Of a DNA stretch of 64,000 bases, positions 50,709 through 60,681 are shown piece by piece; the stretch's first letter is position 1; every line of letters begins with the position of its first letter. The notes below the pieces were generated by a model. It was not told the origin of the DNA, ran no database searches, and saw only the letters and a list, made by a program, of their open reading frames with translations. The position numbers and the translations under genes were made by a program. The stretch is from Paenibacillus dauci. GTDB taxonomy: Bacteria > Bacillota > Bacilli > Paenibacillales > Paenibacillaceae. The DNA lies in NCBI RefSeq assembly GCF_000971985.1, contig NZ_KQ040799.1, positions 186,001 through 250,000 on the forward strand, read 5' to 3'.

Positions 50709-51848
50709 TTATTTGCTGCTGTCTGTAGCCGTTTCCTGAAGAATGGATTTCATCAAAGGCACATAAATATGCCAGTAAAAAGCATCTTCGCTGTTCGGAC
50801 GGTCAAATGTCAGCCAGCGCTTGAAGTTCTCCCAGCCCTGATACTTGCGCCAGAATGAATAGTGATCATAATCCGCATAGTCGCCGGCAAAGTAGTAGGA
50901 GACATAGGTATCATGCTGCTGCCGGATCACAGCCGGGAATTCATAACTGATTCCGGCGGCCTGAAGCTTGCTCTTGCCATCATCTGTCAGTCCCAGATTG
51001 TAATTGGCCAGCACTTCTGCTCCTTCGGCAGGCTTCATCACGTCAAACCAGTAGTTGTAGCGAATCGTACTGTCCAGTCCGAGCCGGGCCTTGCCCTGGG
51101 TCGTCAGTATCGTCTGCACACCTTCTTCACCAATCTGCTTGCCCTGCTCCAATACGACCACCCGGCCATCTTCATGAACAAAGACTATGCCCGGTCCGGT
51201 ATACGGCCACCGGTTCGGATCACTGCCATCACCGCTCAGAAAGACAGGTACTTCGCCGCCACGGGTCAGATCGCTGAAATACCTGCCGGTCCATCCTGTC
51301 CATTCTGCTCCAATGAGCGGATAGAATTCCTGGCGGGTACCTGGCTGTGTCGGAGTTGCCAGACTGTTGAATTCGGCGATCAGCGTCTTTACTCCGCCGC
51401 TCGTTACAGCACTGCGAATTCGCTGTATATCCGAGATGGTTAATCCTCCATAAAGCATACCTGCCGACAGATCACCAGCCGCCGAACTGTCCTTTTCATA
51501 CTGCGCCCGTTCGATCCCGTACGTATCGGCTACATAGATCATATCGGTGCCCTTCAGATCCGCTGGCAGTCCGGTAGTCTCATATTGACGATCCGCTTTT
51601 GGGAAAAATCCGTAATAATCACGGGTGTAATCATAAGACTGTTGATCTGCTTTAACATATTTCTGCTGATTCAGCAGCCAGACAAGTCCCTTGTGCTCAC
51701 GATACGTCATATCCGGTACCGTCTTATCGAGGATGGCAACCTGCAGTGTGGTCGCCGGCTTCGCTTCCCACCATATCCACGGAGTCAGCAGCAGCACGAC
51801 AACCAGCAGCGGAATCAGCCAGAATGTCCAGGTACGTTTACGTTTCAT
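50709..51848 (-). CDS. Membrane-anchored extracytoplasmic protein of unknown function, last gene of the polysaccharide operon
   Basis: The 379-residue protein has one N-terminal transmembrane anchor (about 9-27) and a large extracytoplasmic domain rich in aromatic residues. Segments such as GLPADLKGTDMIYVADTYGIE and GGVKTLIAEFNSLATPTQP suggest an alpha/beta fold like glutamine-amidotransferase-like or glycosidase-associated domains, but I cannot name the family. Its start overlaps the glycosyltransferase stop as ATGA. Its position suggests that it processes or exports the polymer. Confidence 0.7.
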   Translation of the reverse strand: MKRKRTWTFWLIPLLVVVLLLTPWIWWEAKPATTLQVAILDKTVPDMTYREHKGLVWLLNQQKYVKADQQSYDYTRDYYGFFPKADRQYETTGLPADLKGTDMIYVADTYGIERAQYEKDSSAAGDLSAGMLYGGLTISDIQRIRSAVTSGGVKTLIAEFNSLATPTQPGTRQEFYPLIGAEWTGWTGRYFSDLTRGGEVPVFLSGDGSDPNRWPYTGPGIVFVHEDGRVVVLEQGKQIGEEGVQTILTTQGKARLGLDSTIRYNYWFDVMKPAEGAEVLANYNLGLTDDGKSKLQAAGISYEFPAVIRQQHDTYVSYYFAGDYADYDHYSFWRKYQGWENFKRWLTFDRPNSEDAFYWHIYVPLMKSILQETATDSSK

Positions 51849-53326
51849 GGCTGTCCTCCATTTGTCCGGTTATCCGGTTTTTTGGAGTTCATGACACCGC
51901 CGCGTGCCATATCCCCCCAGCCTTGATTTTTACGACGAACAATCTGAATAAGTCCTTCAAATCGCCAAAGTGTCATAATCGGGCGATACCAGAAAGTCTC
52001 GGATAGTGCGAACAAAAACAGTCGCGTCAGATCCGCTACCCGGTTGTATCGTTTGAAGCACCATTCTTCGAACAGTACTGCTCCCATAGACAGCAGGGAA
52101 CCGTATAAGAGCATAAGAAGGGCGAGAACCATCGTTATTCTCACGTCTACCGTATCGAGGAAAATCCCGACAATTACCGTAACTACGCCAGCCAGCTCTA
52201 CCACTGGCCCCAGCAGCTCTACGAATAGAAAATAGGGCATGGAGATCATGCCGATTTTGCCGTACTTGGGATTAAACAGCATGACTTTGTGGCGCCATAG
52301 ACTCTCATACAGACCCCGATGCCAGCGAGTACGCTGACGACGCAGGATTTTGGCTTTCTCCGGGGCCTCGGTCCAGCAGACCGGATCGGGTACATAGACA
52401 ATCTGCGCCTTGCTTTTCTTTTCCTGGATCCGACGATGCAGTCGGACGATCAGTTCCATATCCTCACCGACCGTATCCACCTCGTAGCCGCCCACCTCAA
52501 TCACCCAGCTCTTTTTAAAAATACCAAACGCACCGGATACAATCAGCAGCAGATTATGACGGCTGAGTCCAATTCGTCCCATCAGAAAAGCACGCAGATA
52601 TTCAATAACCTGCATTACCACCAGCGGTTTGCTGGACAACCGTACACTCTCACGGCTCAGATACCCACTATCTACATAACTGCCATTGGCGATTCCAACA
52701 CTGCCGCCTGTAGCGACAATCTCTTCATTGGGGCCGGCATCCATAATCGGCTTCATCACTTTGATAAAAGCATCTTGATCCAGCACCGTATCCCCATCCA
52801 GTGAGGCAAAATATGGATACTGGCACACATTGATGCCTACATTCAGCGCATCGGCCTTGCCGCCGTTTTCCTTGTCGACCAGCACCAGATTATTGTGCTG
52901 CAGCGAACGGTAAATGCCCCGGATCGGTTTGGTTGGCTTGCCAAGCCCTGACCAGCGTACCCGGCTTTTAACTTCTACCATATCAAATTCATCGATCAGA
53001 TACTGTACCGTCTGATCCTTGGAGCCATCATTGACGACCACAATCTCGAACTGCTTGTAATTGATACCGAGCAAGGAACGCACACTCCACACGATATTCA
53101 GTTCTTCATTATAGGCTGGCACAATAATCGACAGTGGCGGAGCCAACTCTTCTTCCAGTACCTGATCATACTGGCTCTCATTCAGATCCTTTTCCCGATT
53201 CAGCTTCCGGGCAGCCACGAAGAACAGAACGACATAAGCGATACTGACGGCAACGACATAGATCATAATAATAATGCTAACAATCTCGAATAGGGTTCCT
53301 GTAATATCAAGCCAGATTCCGCTCAT
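51845..53326 (-). CDS. Processive family 2 glycosyltransferase (membrane)
   Basis: The 493-residue protein has an N-terminal helix (about 15-40), a GT2 catalytic domain and about four C-terminal helices. Motifs are SIIVPAYNEELNI, VVVNDGSKD, the DGDT metal site, ATGGSVG, TVGEDMELIVRLH and QRTRWHRG (QxxRW), as in cellulose, hyaluronan and poly-GlcNAc synthases. It should build an extracellular polysaccharide; the sugar is not predictable. No PilZ domain is present. The start at 53326 (AAAGGAAAC upstream) overlaps the HEAT-repeat gene by 20 bases. Confidence 0.88.
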   Translation of the reverse strand: MSGIWLDITGTLFEIVSIIIMIYVVAVSIAYVVLFFVAARKLNREKDLNESQYDQVLEEELAPPLSIIVPAYNEELNIVWSVRSLLGINYKQFEIVVVNDGSKDQTVQYLIDEFDMVEVKSRVRWSGLGKPTKPIRGIYRSLQHNNLVLVDKENGGKADALNVGINVCQYPYFASLDGDTVLDQDAFIKVMKPIMDAGPNEEIVATGGSVGIANGSYVDSGYLSRESVRLSSKPLVVMQVIEYLRAFLMGRIGLSRHNLLLIVSGAFGIFKKSWVIEVGGYEVDTVGEDMELIVRLHRRIQEKKSKAQIVYVPDPVCWTEAPEKAKILRRQRTRWHRGLYESLWRHKVMLFNPKYGKIGMISMPYFLFVELLGPVVELAGVVTVIVGIFLDTVDVRITMVLALLMLLYGSLLSMGAVLFEEWCFKRYNRVADLTRLFLFALSETFWYRPIMTLWRFEGLIQIVRRKNQGWGDMARGGVMNSKKPDNRTNGGQP

Positions 53327-54422
53327 ATTGTTTCCTTTCCAGCGTCTCCTCCGCCATCTCGCGCGCATAGCGGTCCGCATGTTCACCGGCAGCTACCTTT
53401 TCCAGCAGCTCCAGTCCATTTTTGTAGGCAGCCAGAGATTCTGCCGCCTGCTGGCGAACCCGGTATGCCGAATCCCCCAGCATCTCCTCCAGATAAGGCA
53501 CGAAAATATCTTCACGGATATTGCCCATTACTCTTGCCCGCATCAGCCGCTCCGGCCAGGAGACCTGCTCCACCGTATGATCGTGCTCATTCTCCATCTG
53601 CTCTACCAACTGCCGCGTTGCTTCCGGCGTCAGATAGCCAAAGTTGGAAATTGCCTTGAGCGAACGGATACGCAGCTCACTATCTTCTCCAACCAACTGG
53701 CGTTCCAGCAGATTCAGCACTTCGGCAGAACGAATATTACGAATACGCAGCGAATCGATAAAGCTGCACCGAACCCGGAACGGATACTGTTCAAATTCGG
53801 CAATCAGCTCCCCCTGTAGTTCATCATTCAGTGGAAGCAGAATCTGCAGCAGCTGACTGTCGGACAGATCATGATTATTCTCCCGCAGATATTCAGGTAC
53901 ACGGTGGCTGTTCAATTTGGAAAGAATCCGCAAAATCTGAAAGTATTCCTCTTCCGAACACTGGGGATCATTCATCCATTCGAGCAGATCCTTTTCCATG
54001 GAATTCATCTGGAATTGCTCGATCCAAAGCAAGGTGTTCATGCGGGTACTCCACTGGCGATCATGCAGTGAATGTTCATATTGGCTGGAGAAATACTTTT
54101 CCGCAAAGTCATAAATCCGGCTGCGTTCTTCGGGAGTACGGCTGATCGAGAGCCTGTGCAGCAGTGCTTCCTGGATCGCCTCCATCCGAAAAGGCTCTTT
54201 GGTAGACAGCCGGCGCGACGTCTCTCCGGTCAACAGGTACTCTTCCAGTACCGAATCGGATTGTTCCAGTTCCTTGCGCAGCTTGTAGACAGCAGCCTCT
54301 CTGCGGTTGAAGCTTGATTTGCGTATAGCCAGATAGACATACAGCGCAACCAGTGCAATCAGCATCACCGCACAAAGCCATAAGACAACGGTCAGTACGG
54401 AATCAGGGTCCATGCTGTTCAT
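53307..54422 (-). CDS. Membrane-anchored HEAT-repeat protein
   Basis: The 371-residue protein has one N-terminal transmembrane helix (about 11-33), then a cytoplasmic, all-helical region with HEAT-like repeats, clearest in the C-terminal half (SELRIRSLKAISNFGYLTPEATRQLVEQM; YRVRQQAAESLAAYKNGLELLEKVA). It is probably a scaffold. Its start overlaps the previous signalling gene as ATGA and its end overlaps the glycosyltransferase gene. This suggests that it links the phosphorelay to the synthase, by context only. Confidence 0.75.
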   Translation of the reverse strand: MNSMDPDSVLTVVLWLCAVMLIALVALYVYLAIRKSSFNRREAAVYKLRKELEQSDSVLEEYLLTGETSRRLSTKEPFRMEAIQEALLHRLSISRTPEERSRIYDFAEKYFSSQYEHSLHDRQWSTRMNTLLWIEQFQMNSMEKDLLEWMNDPQCSEEEYFQILRILSKLNSHRVPEYLRENNHDLSDSQLLQILLPLNDELQGELIAEFEQYPFRVRCSFIDSLRIRNIRSAEVLNLLERQLVGEDSELRIRSLKAISNFGYLTPEATRQLVEQMENEHDHTVEQVSWPERLMRARVMGNIREDIFVPYLEEMLGDSAYRVRQQAAESLAAYKNGLELLEKVAAGEHADRYAREMAEETLERKQYERNLA

Positions 54423-56590
54423 AGTCCCATCCTCCCCAGCAGGCGCCGGATGCGTGCTTCCAGTTCGACAATACTGAACGGCTTGGTCAGGTAATCATCC
54501 GTTCCAGCCCGGATAGCTTCCGCGACTTCACGGTCATCTCCAACACTGGTCAGCATAAGAACCATATAATTGGCGCGCATCTCCATGCTGCGAATACGGC
54601 GCAGCACTTCCATGCCGTTCATGCGTGGCATCATCCGGTCCAGGATAACGACATACTGCGCATCCTCTCCATGCCATGGATCTGTGAAAAATTCTTCCCC
54701 ATCGCTGAATGTTCTAATCTCCAGTGTATGTTCGATATCCAGTCCGCCAAGCCTTTTGCTGAGCATACCACAGATCAGATCGTCATCGTCGATAATAGCC
54801 AGCCGCCACGGTTTTACCCCGGCGGGCGGTACAGGAGCCTGTTCTACCTCGGCTACCTGTTGACTAACCAGTGTCCGCTCCTCATATCCCATCCATTCCA
54901 GTGTACCGCGCCGTCCACCAGTCTCACCGGTCGATTCACGTTCGCGAATCGTATCTACCTGAAGCGGTAAAGAAGATGGTGTAGAGGAAGACATTTCAGA
55001 ATCATTCGACCAGGAGGTTCCTTGGACTTCATCAGGAATAGTCGCTGCAGAGACTGTAGATACCGATACTTCAACACTATCCACTGCAGTCCGTTCTTGT
55101 TGCAGCGGCACTGACTGATTCGAATCCTCTACGGTCAACATAGACGATTGCTCTTCCTGATCGCCAGGAAAAATAGGCTTTTTGTCTGCATATTTCTTGA
55201 GTCGTGAAGAAACCGAAGACAGCAACGTTTCTACCTGATTCGTTGCTTTAGCCTCTTCATGGACTGCAAAAAATTGAACTTCACTTGTTGCAGCAGATGG
55301 TTCCGGATTCGATACTACAGCAGCCGAAGATGGTTCACCGGGCATCTCTTCAAATGGACGAACTGGACGCGGTTCCGTAATTCGTCGCCGCTCCGGCACG
55401 ATCATTACACCATCATGCCTGCGCTTGGCTTCTGCTACAATACGCAGAATCTGGTCATAACAGGACTGTGCTGTCATGCCTGGCTTGAGTTCCAGTACAC
55501 CTGCCGAAAAAGTAACCCGATAGCTGTCCGGGCTAATCAGATGTTCTTCTCCTTCCAGGCGTTCAAGCAGCTGATTGGCAAAGGAAACAGCTTCTTTCTC
55601 CCGTATTCCCGGTTGAAGCAGATAAAACCGATCATACCGATCACGTGCCCAAATATCTTGCGGTCCAAGCGAACGACGAACCAGATCGGAGAAATAACGC
55701 AGCAGCCGATCGCCTTCGGCATAACCAAATCGTTCATTAATATGGCGGAAACTGTCGAGATCGAACAGGGTTAGGACAGCGGGTTCATGTTGGTCTGCAA
55801 GTCGCTGCAGATGACGAACCAGTTCCTGGGCAAAATAGCTGCTGTTATAAGCACCTGTCAGTTCATCCGACATAAGCAGTGTATTCAGCTTCATCCGCCG
55901 CTGTACCTGATGACGGATACGCAAAATAAATTCTTCCATATCCAGCGGTTTGCCAATAAAGTCATCGGCTCCCGATCCATAGGCACGCAGCCGCGTATCC
56001 CGGTCTGCACTTGTACTCATCAGAATAACCGGAATCAGATACTGTTCACTCCGTGCCTGAATTTCCCGCAGCAGTTCAAATCCATCCTTGTCCTGCAGCA
56101 GCACATCGAGAATAATGCAGTCAGGCTTCATATTATAAAAAATCTCCATCGCACGGGTCCCGTCCGAAGCGGCAAATGTCATATAGCCCGCCTGCTCCAG
56201 CTGATCCTTGAGCATTTGCAGCAGACTCGTATCATCATCCACCACCAGTAATGTACCTTGATACGCCGGAGCTGGCTGTACTTCCGGCTCCATTGCAGGC
56301 ACATCGTCTTTTTCCGGATCTTCATCCGCCAGCAAAAACAAATAAACCATCGGTGCCAGCAGCTCTCGAATCTGCTCTGCTGACCACACCTGCTCCCCTT
56401 CCGGGTCCAAACGTTCTATCAATTCTGCAGATACATTAAACCAGTCTTCCAGTCCAATTGTGCCGGAGGTTCCTTTGGCAGAATGCACCAGACGATACAG
56501 CTCCGGCTCGGGTGTCATTTGACCGGATAACGTCATTTTTTTGATTTTATCTTTCATCTGTTTGATAAAAAGCCGCTGATATTTATCCAT
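54419..56590 (-). CDS. Hpt-REC-degenerate GGDEF-REC signalling protein
   Basis: The 723-residue protein has four modules. An Hpt-like domain (about 1-95) carries His36 in LVHSAKGTSGTIG. A receiver domain (about 113-235) has VVDDDTSLL and CIILDVLLQDKDG. A GGDEF-type domain (about 240-405) has DELTGAYNSSYF and LFDLDSFRHINERFGYAEGDRLL. After a low-complexity linker, a second receiver (about 600-722) has IIDDDDLIC and VVILDRMMPRMNG. The GGDEF motif itself is RYDRF and the I-site position is GPQD, so cyclase activity and inhibitor binding are unlikely. GGAGGAGG precedes the ATG. Confidence 0.88.
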   Translation of the reverse strand: MDKYQRLFIKQMKDKIKKMTLSGQMTPEPELYRLVHSAKGTSGTIGLEDWFNVSAELIERLDPEGEQVWSAEQIRELLAPMVYLFLLADEDPEKDDVPAMEPEVQPAPAYQGTLLVVDDDTSLLQMLKDQLEQAGYMTFAASDGTRAMEIFYNMKPDCIILDVLLQDKDGFELLREIQARSEQYLIPVILMSTSADRDTRLRAYGSGADDFIGKPLDMEEFILRIRHQVQRRMKLNTLLMSDELTGAYNSSYFAQELVRHLQRLADQHEPAVLTLFDLDSFRHINERFGYAEGDRLLRYFSDLVRRSLGPQDIWARDRYDRFYLLQPGIREKEAVSFANQLLERLEGEEHLISPDSYRVTFSAGVLELKPGMTAQSCYDQILRIVAEAKRRHDGVMIVPERRRITEPRPVRPFEEMPGEPSSAAVVSNPEPSAATSEVQFFAVHEEAKATNQVETLLSSVSSRLKKYADKKPIFPGDQEEQSSMLTVEDSNQSVPLQQERTAVDSVEVSVSTVSAATIPDEVQGTSWSNDSEMSSSTPSSLPLQVDTIRERESTGETGGRRGTLEWMGYEERTLVSQQVAEVEQAPVPPAGVKPWRLAIIDDDDLICGMLSKRLGGLDIEHTLEIRTFSDGEEFFTDPWHGEDAQYVVILDRMMPRMNGMEVLRRIRSMEMRANYMVLMLTSVGDDREVAEAIRAGTDDYLTKPFSIVELEARIRRLLGRMGL

Positions 56591-56708
56591 ACTGCCTCCT
56601 CCGGCTGTTCTGCATTTACGCTTTTATGGTGCGGCGCCAACGAAGCAGCCAGTTTTCTATCCGAAATAATTTCCTTTTACTGTTCCATTACCCATTTTAG
56701 AGGAGATA

Positions 56709-59700
56709 TCAGTCTTCTTCGCCCAGCAGATCCACACTAATAAAGTCTTCGTTGACCTGCATTTGTACGGCATGTAGTCCATTCTTTTTCAGTGCCGACT
56801 GAATTACCTGCTCATTGTGCCCGGCAATCACCACATCGGTGGTATGGGTTCCGCGCTGAATCAGGGCAATACCGAGCTCCTTCATCCGCTCTACGGTAAA
56901 TGGTTTTTGCAAGTACTTCTCGTTGGGTTTCTCGGCAAAATCACCTGGCTGATCAAGCGCGGACGAGACAATAACAGGTACATGACGGCTGGCTTCCCGG
57001 CCTTTGAGGATGCTGATAAAATCCCAGCCGCTTCGCGATCCGGACAGCTGAATATCTACAATGCACAGCAGGGGCGGCTTCTCGCTCCGCTCCAGACTGA
57101 GTATGGCGGCTTCGGCAGTATTCAGCGACAGGATATCGTACTGCTGCTCTTCAAAGGTAGCCCGGATAAGTCCGGACAGATTATCATCGTCTTCGATAAT
57201 AACGACTTTGTTGTCCAGCTGCGGGACAAGGAACTTGGGTAAGCGGACAGCAAACGTGCTGCCTTCACCCAGACGGGAATCAAAATAAACCTCTCCGCCC
57301 AGATCGCGCACAATTTCGCGTACAATCGCCAGCCCCAGGCCGGTTCCGCCAATCTGGCGACGATCCGAATTATCCACCCGGTAAAATTTACCGAACATTT
57401 TGTCGCGGGCTTCATCCGGTATGCCAAGTCCGTAATCCTGCACCTCGGCGATCCAATCTGCTCCGCCATCGATAATCCTCACATCGATCTGCGGTTGACC
57501 CGGTGAATACTTCACTGCATTACTGATCAGATTATGCATTACCTGAGTAATACGATCGGTATCCCCTTCCACAAAGCAAGCTGATTCCGGCAGCTGTATC
57601 TGAATATGATGCTCCTGCTTGCCATCCCACTGACGGGCAACATCGTGTACTACCTGTCTCAGATCAAATGGCACCCGGGTATAGTTTTGCTTGCCGGACT
57701 CCATCCGCTGCAGATCCAGAAAGTCACTGATCAGATTGGACAAACGGTTGGCTTCCCGGTGAATCGTCTCCATATATTTGCGCGACTTCTCCGGCTTCAC
57801 TTCACGATGCAGCAGAATCTCCACAAAACCGAGGATACTCGCCAGCGGAGTACGCAGTTCATGGGAGACGATACTGACAAACTCATTTTTCATCTGATCG
57901 GCTTGTTCTTCTTCGGTACGATCACGGAATACCAGCAGGTAATAGTCCTTCATATCGGCTCCCGTAATCGTGTTGATATACAATTCCAGATAATAAACAG
58001 AACCATCTCGGCCTCTGAGTGAGAACTGGGTCTTCCAGTCATTCGCAGCGCCCTCGATCGCCTGCTGAATCTGTGCACCCAGATTCTCTGCATGAACGCT
58101 GTGTGTATCCAGATAATCCCCCAGTGCCATAATACTTGCACCTGTGCGCAGATCCGGCAGTACACGGCTGACCTGCTCATTGGAAAAGGATACCGTTCCT
58201 TCCCGATCACACAGCACCAGTCCTTCATGCAGCGAATCGATAATTTCCTGAATAGCATCCCGCTGCTGTCGAATCATCAGCTTTTCTACTTCCAGTTCGG
58301 CATTCAGTTCTTCCAGTCGAATGCTCTGTTTGAGACGTTCTTCTCCCGCGAGCTGTGCCTGATAAGCCATACCGAACTGGTTAATTAGCCCTTCAGTCAG
58401 CATCTTATCATGAATCTGTACCGCTGCACTTCCATAGCTGGTCAACAACAGAAAACCAATGATTCTCATCTGATCATCACACAGTGGATAATAATGATCA
58501 TCCGCACGTTCGTATCCAAGATGAATACCGCGTTCTTCTCCACTCAGTACACGGCTGCGTACGACAGGTCTTTTTTCTTCCATGACCTGAAGCGCCGGAC
58601 CGAACAATCCGGTTCCGTCGGGCTGTTCCATATATCCGGGCCATCCAATCGCATGAATAGTATGAAATACTGAAGCTTCCTGCTCCGATTGGATAACGAG
58701 CATCAGCGCATCATGATAGGTTGCCTGCAGCAGCGCACGCAGGCTGTTTTCCAGAAATTCACTCATGGTAGTGAATCCGGTAAGCTTTTCCTGATAAGAG
58801 TTAATCAATTGCAGCTGTCTCTCCCGGTCGGTCAGCTTGGCCAGGATCACTTCCTGTTCGTGCTGCTGTACCAGAATCTCTTCGTTTTGTGCTTCCAGTT
58901 CATCATGCTGTTCAGCCATATGTCGCAAATGTTTTTCCAGTTCTTGATGGCGTTCCTGCAGCTGGTCGCTCATATGATTAATGCCATCCATGAGTCCGCC
59001 GATCTCGTCTCCATTTGGTCGATGATCCAGTTGTATATGTTCTCCCTGGCTGATACGACGGACCGCAGACTCCATCTGTATAACAGGTTTGACGATCAGT
59101 TCCCGCAGATAGCGGATCAGCAGCAGTGCTGCTATTAATCCGAGCAAAATGAATACCAAGGGTATAAACAGCACCAGTGAATTGAGCTGCTGGCTCTTCT
59201 GCATCAGCATCGTCACTTCATCACGTTCATTGGTGATCATCTGTTCCATTTCTTCATTTACAGCGCTCACCAATACAGTCGTCGTCCCGGATAGACGCTC
59301 AATCTCCGCCTGATTGTCCTCCTGCTTCATCTGCTGAATAGCGGGGAAATAGCTAAAATATTCCTCGCTCTGGCGAACCAGACTATCCAGCTGTGCAGCC
59401 ATACTGGTCGAGTGGTTGGATCGTGCGCGATAATCTTCAAGTTCACTACGGAATTGATCCCTGTCGGTACGCGCTGCTGTCAGAAAATCGTCACGGTCAT
59501 ACGCCAGATATGCCCGAAAATTCGATACTGTCGAGCGATAGTCCTCCCCCATCTTTTGCAAGCGGTTCTGCTGATCCAGATGATAGTTGATCTGATCCGT
59601 GATCTGTGAGACCTGCTGCTTAAACATCCATTCCACTGCGAATACAATCAGTCCAAAAATCAGAAAGATAACGATAGTCCACCGGGCAATTCTGCGCGCC

Positions 59701-59720
59701 AATCCCCCGCCGGCCTGCAT
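56709..59720 (-). CDS. Hybrid sensor histidine kinase
   Basis: The 1003-residue protein has two transmembrane helices (about 13-32 and 182-204) enclosing a helical sensor domain, then HAMP (about 205-255), a coiled coil, a GAF-like region (about 330-470), PAS (about 495-610), HisKA (FVSIVSHELRTPLASILGF), HATPase (NAVKYSPG, GLGIPDEARDKMFGKFYRVD, GGTGLGLAIV) and a C-terminal receiver (VIIEDDDNLSGL, LLCIVDIQLSGSRSGWDF). It likely starts a phosphorelay to the Hpt/REC proteins of the same operon. Its start overlaps the preceding regulator stop by one base. Confidence 0.9.
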   Translation of the reverse strand: MQAGGGLARRIARWTIVIFLIFGLIVFAVEWMFKQQVSQITDQINYHLDQQNRLQKMGEDYRSTVSNFRAYLAYDRDDFLTAARTDRDQFRSELEDYRARSNHSTSMAAQLDSLVRQSEEYFSYFPAIQQMKQEDNQAEIERLSGTTTVLVSAVNEEMEQMITNERDEVTMLMQKSQQLNSLVLFIPLVFILLGLIAALLLIRYLRELIVKPVIQMESAVRRISQGEHIQLDHRPNGDEIGGLMDGINHMSDQLQERHQELEKHLRHMAEQHDELEAQNEEILVQQHEQEVILAKLTDRERQLQLINSYQEKLTGFTTMSEFLENSLRALLQATYHDALMLVIQSEQEASVFHTIHAIGWPGYMEQPDGTGLFGPALQVMEEKRPVVRSRVLSGEERGIHLGYERADDHYYPLCDDQMRIIGFLLLTSYGSAAVQIHDKMLTEGLINQFGMAYQAQLAGEERLKQSIRLEELNAELEVEKLMIRQQRDAIQEIIDSLHEGLVLCDREGTVSFSNEQVSRVLPDLRTGASIMALGDYLDTHSVHAENLGAQIQQAIEGAANDWKTQFSLRGRDGSVYYLELYINTITGADMKDYYLLVFRDRTEEEQADQMKNEFVSIVSHELRTPLASILGFVEILLHREVKPEKSRKYMETIHREANRLSNLISDFLDLQRMESGKQNYTRVPFDLRQVVHDVARQWDGKQEHHIQIQLPESACFVEGDTDRITQVMHNLISNAVKYSPGQPQIDVRIIDGGADWIAEVQDYGLGIPDEARDKMFGKFYRVDNSDRRQIGGTGLGLAIVREIVRDLGGEVYFDSRLGEGSTFAVRLPKFLVPQLDNKVVIIEDDDNLSGLIRATFEEQQYDILSLNTAEAAILSLERSEKPPLLCIVDIQLSGSRSGWDFISILKGREASRHVPVIVSSALDQPGDFAEKPNEKYLQKPFTVERMKELGIALIQRGTHTTDVVIAGHNEQVIQSALKKNGLHAVQMQVNEDFISVDLLGEED

Positions 59721-60112
59721 CAGTTATCCCTCTGCGTACCGGATAACAGTTCTTCTACGGCATCCAGCAACTGTAGCGGACTGAATGGCTTGGAAATATA
59801 CAGGGTAACCCCCGCTTGTTCCGCCCGCATCCGATCCTTTTCCTGTGCTTTGGCAGTTAACAGAATAATCGGCTTGTCCTCATTGACACTGCCGCTACCA
59901 CGCAGCCATTCGCAGACTTCAATCCCGGTGGCTTCCGGCATCATATAATCGAGAATGATCAGATCATAAGATTGTTCCGCCAGTTTTTCTTTTGCCAGTC
60001 CGCCGTCCTCGGCTTCCGTTACTTTGTACCCTTCATCTTCCAGTGTCTCCAGCAGCAAAAATCGCAGCGCAGGTTCGTCCTCCGCTATTAAAATCTCAAA
60101 TGATGACATCAT
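59720..60112 (-). CDS. Single-domain response regulator (CheY-like)
   Basis: The 130-residue protein is a stand-alone receiver: ILIAEDEPALRFLLLETLEDEGY, phosphoacceptor in LIILDYMMPEATG, then IILLTAKAQEKD and SKPFSPLQLLDAV. With no output domain it probably acts as a phosphate shuttle or interaction partner within the relay. The ATG at 60112 follows GGGAGG by 5 bases (a second ATG is adjacent). It is the first gene of the six-gene operon that ends at 50709. Confidence 0.88.
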   Translation of the reverse strand: MMSSFEILIAEDEPALRFLLLETLEDEGYKVTEAEDGGLAKEKLAEQSYDLIILDYMMPEATGIEVCEWLRGSGSVNEDKPIILLTAKAQEKDRMRAEQAGVTLYISKPFSPLQLLDAVEELLSGTQRDN

Positions 60113-60681
60113 CGATTCCTCCCTGTATATTAAATATGATGAAATGAACATTTGCTGTTATATACTAATTAACAATAAATGGACTATTTTAAAAACAATA
60201 GCAATTTAATTTTAACATAATTATACTTTTCTGCTTCTGTTTGTCTGATCGTGAATCACCTTTGCAAAAGTTTGCTTTAGTGTTGAGACAAGTATCTCAT
60301 TCCAGACATTCTTTTATCGATGAGCAGTAAACGGCCAGACTTCCTTCTTTAATGTCGGTCAGCAAGTGTAATATACAAATAGGACCTAATGCGTAATCTG
60401 CTGCTTTCCGATCAGGACATTGCGATCGCACAGAGCGACGTATATAACTTATTTACGGAGATTCTGTATGTATGGATTGGCGGTACCTGCAGACTCTATT
60501 TCAAAATTTAAACCGTCGAAAGATGTTCATACGGGTAATCGTGTGCAATAGGGTTGATCCCCAAAATATGATATACTAATAAAGTATTTTACTGCATGTT
60601 CCATGTCCTGCTGGACACCAAGCATTTTGTTTATTCAAAGGTAGTTTGTAGTTCAACATATTTTATATTCTGGAGAGGGGT
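60113..60681. other. Divergent upstream region of the polysaccharide operon and ccdC
   Basis: About 570 bp with no convincing gene. A minus-strand TATAAT-like hexamer near 60218-60223 could serve the leftward operon. On the plus strand, TTGATC near 60554 and TATACT near 60572 are at a shorter than ideal spacing for ccdC. A short AAACC-N-CGAAAG string near 60510 recalls a cyclic di-GMP riboswitch, but the rest of the motif is missing. Confidence 0.35.

Noticed and set aside
60505-60565. Possible cyclic di-GMP-I riboswitch, because of AAACC-N2-CGAAAG
   Set aside because: The GGGACGCAAAGCC and closing GGGGUUACC-type segments are absent. It faces ccdC and not the polysaccharide operon.
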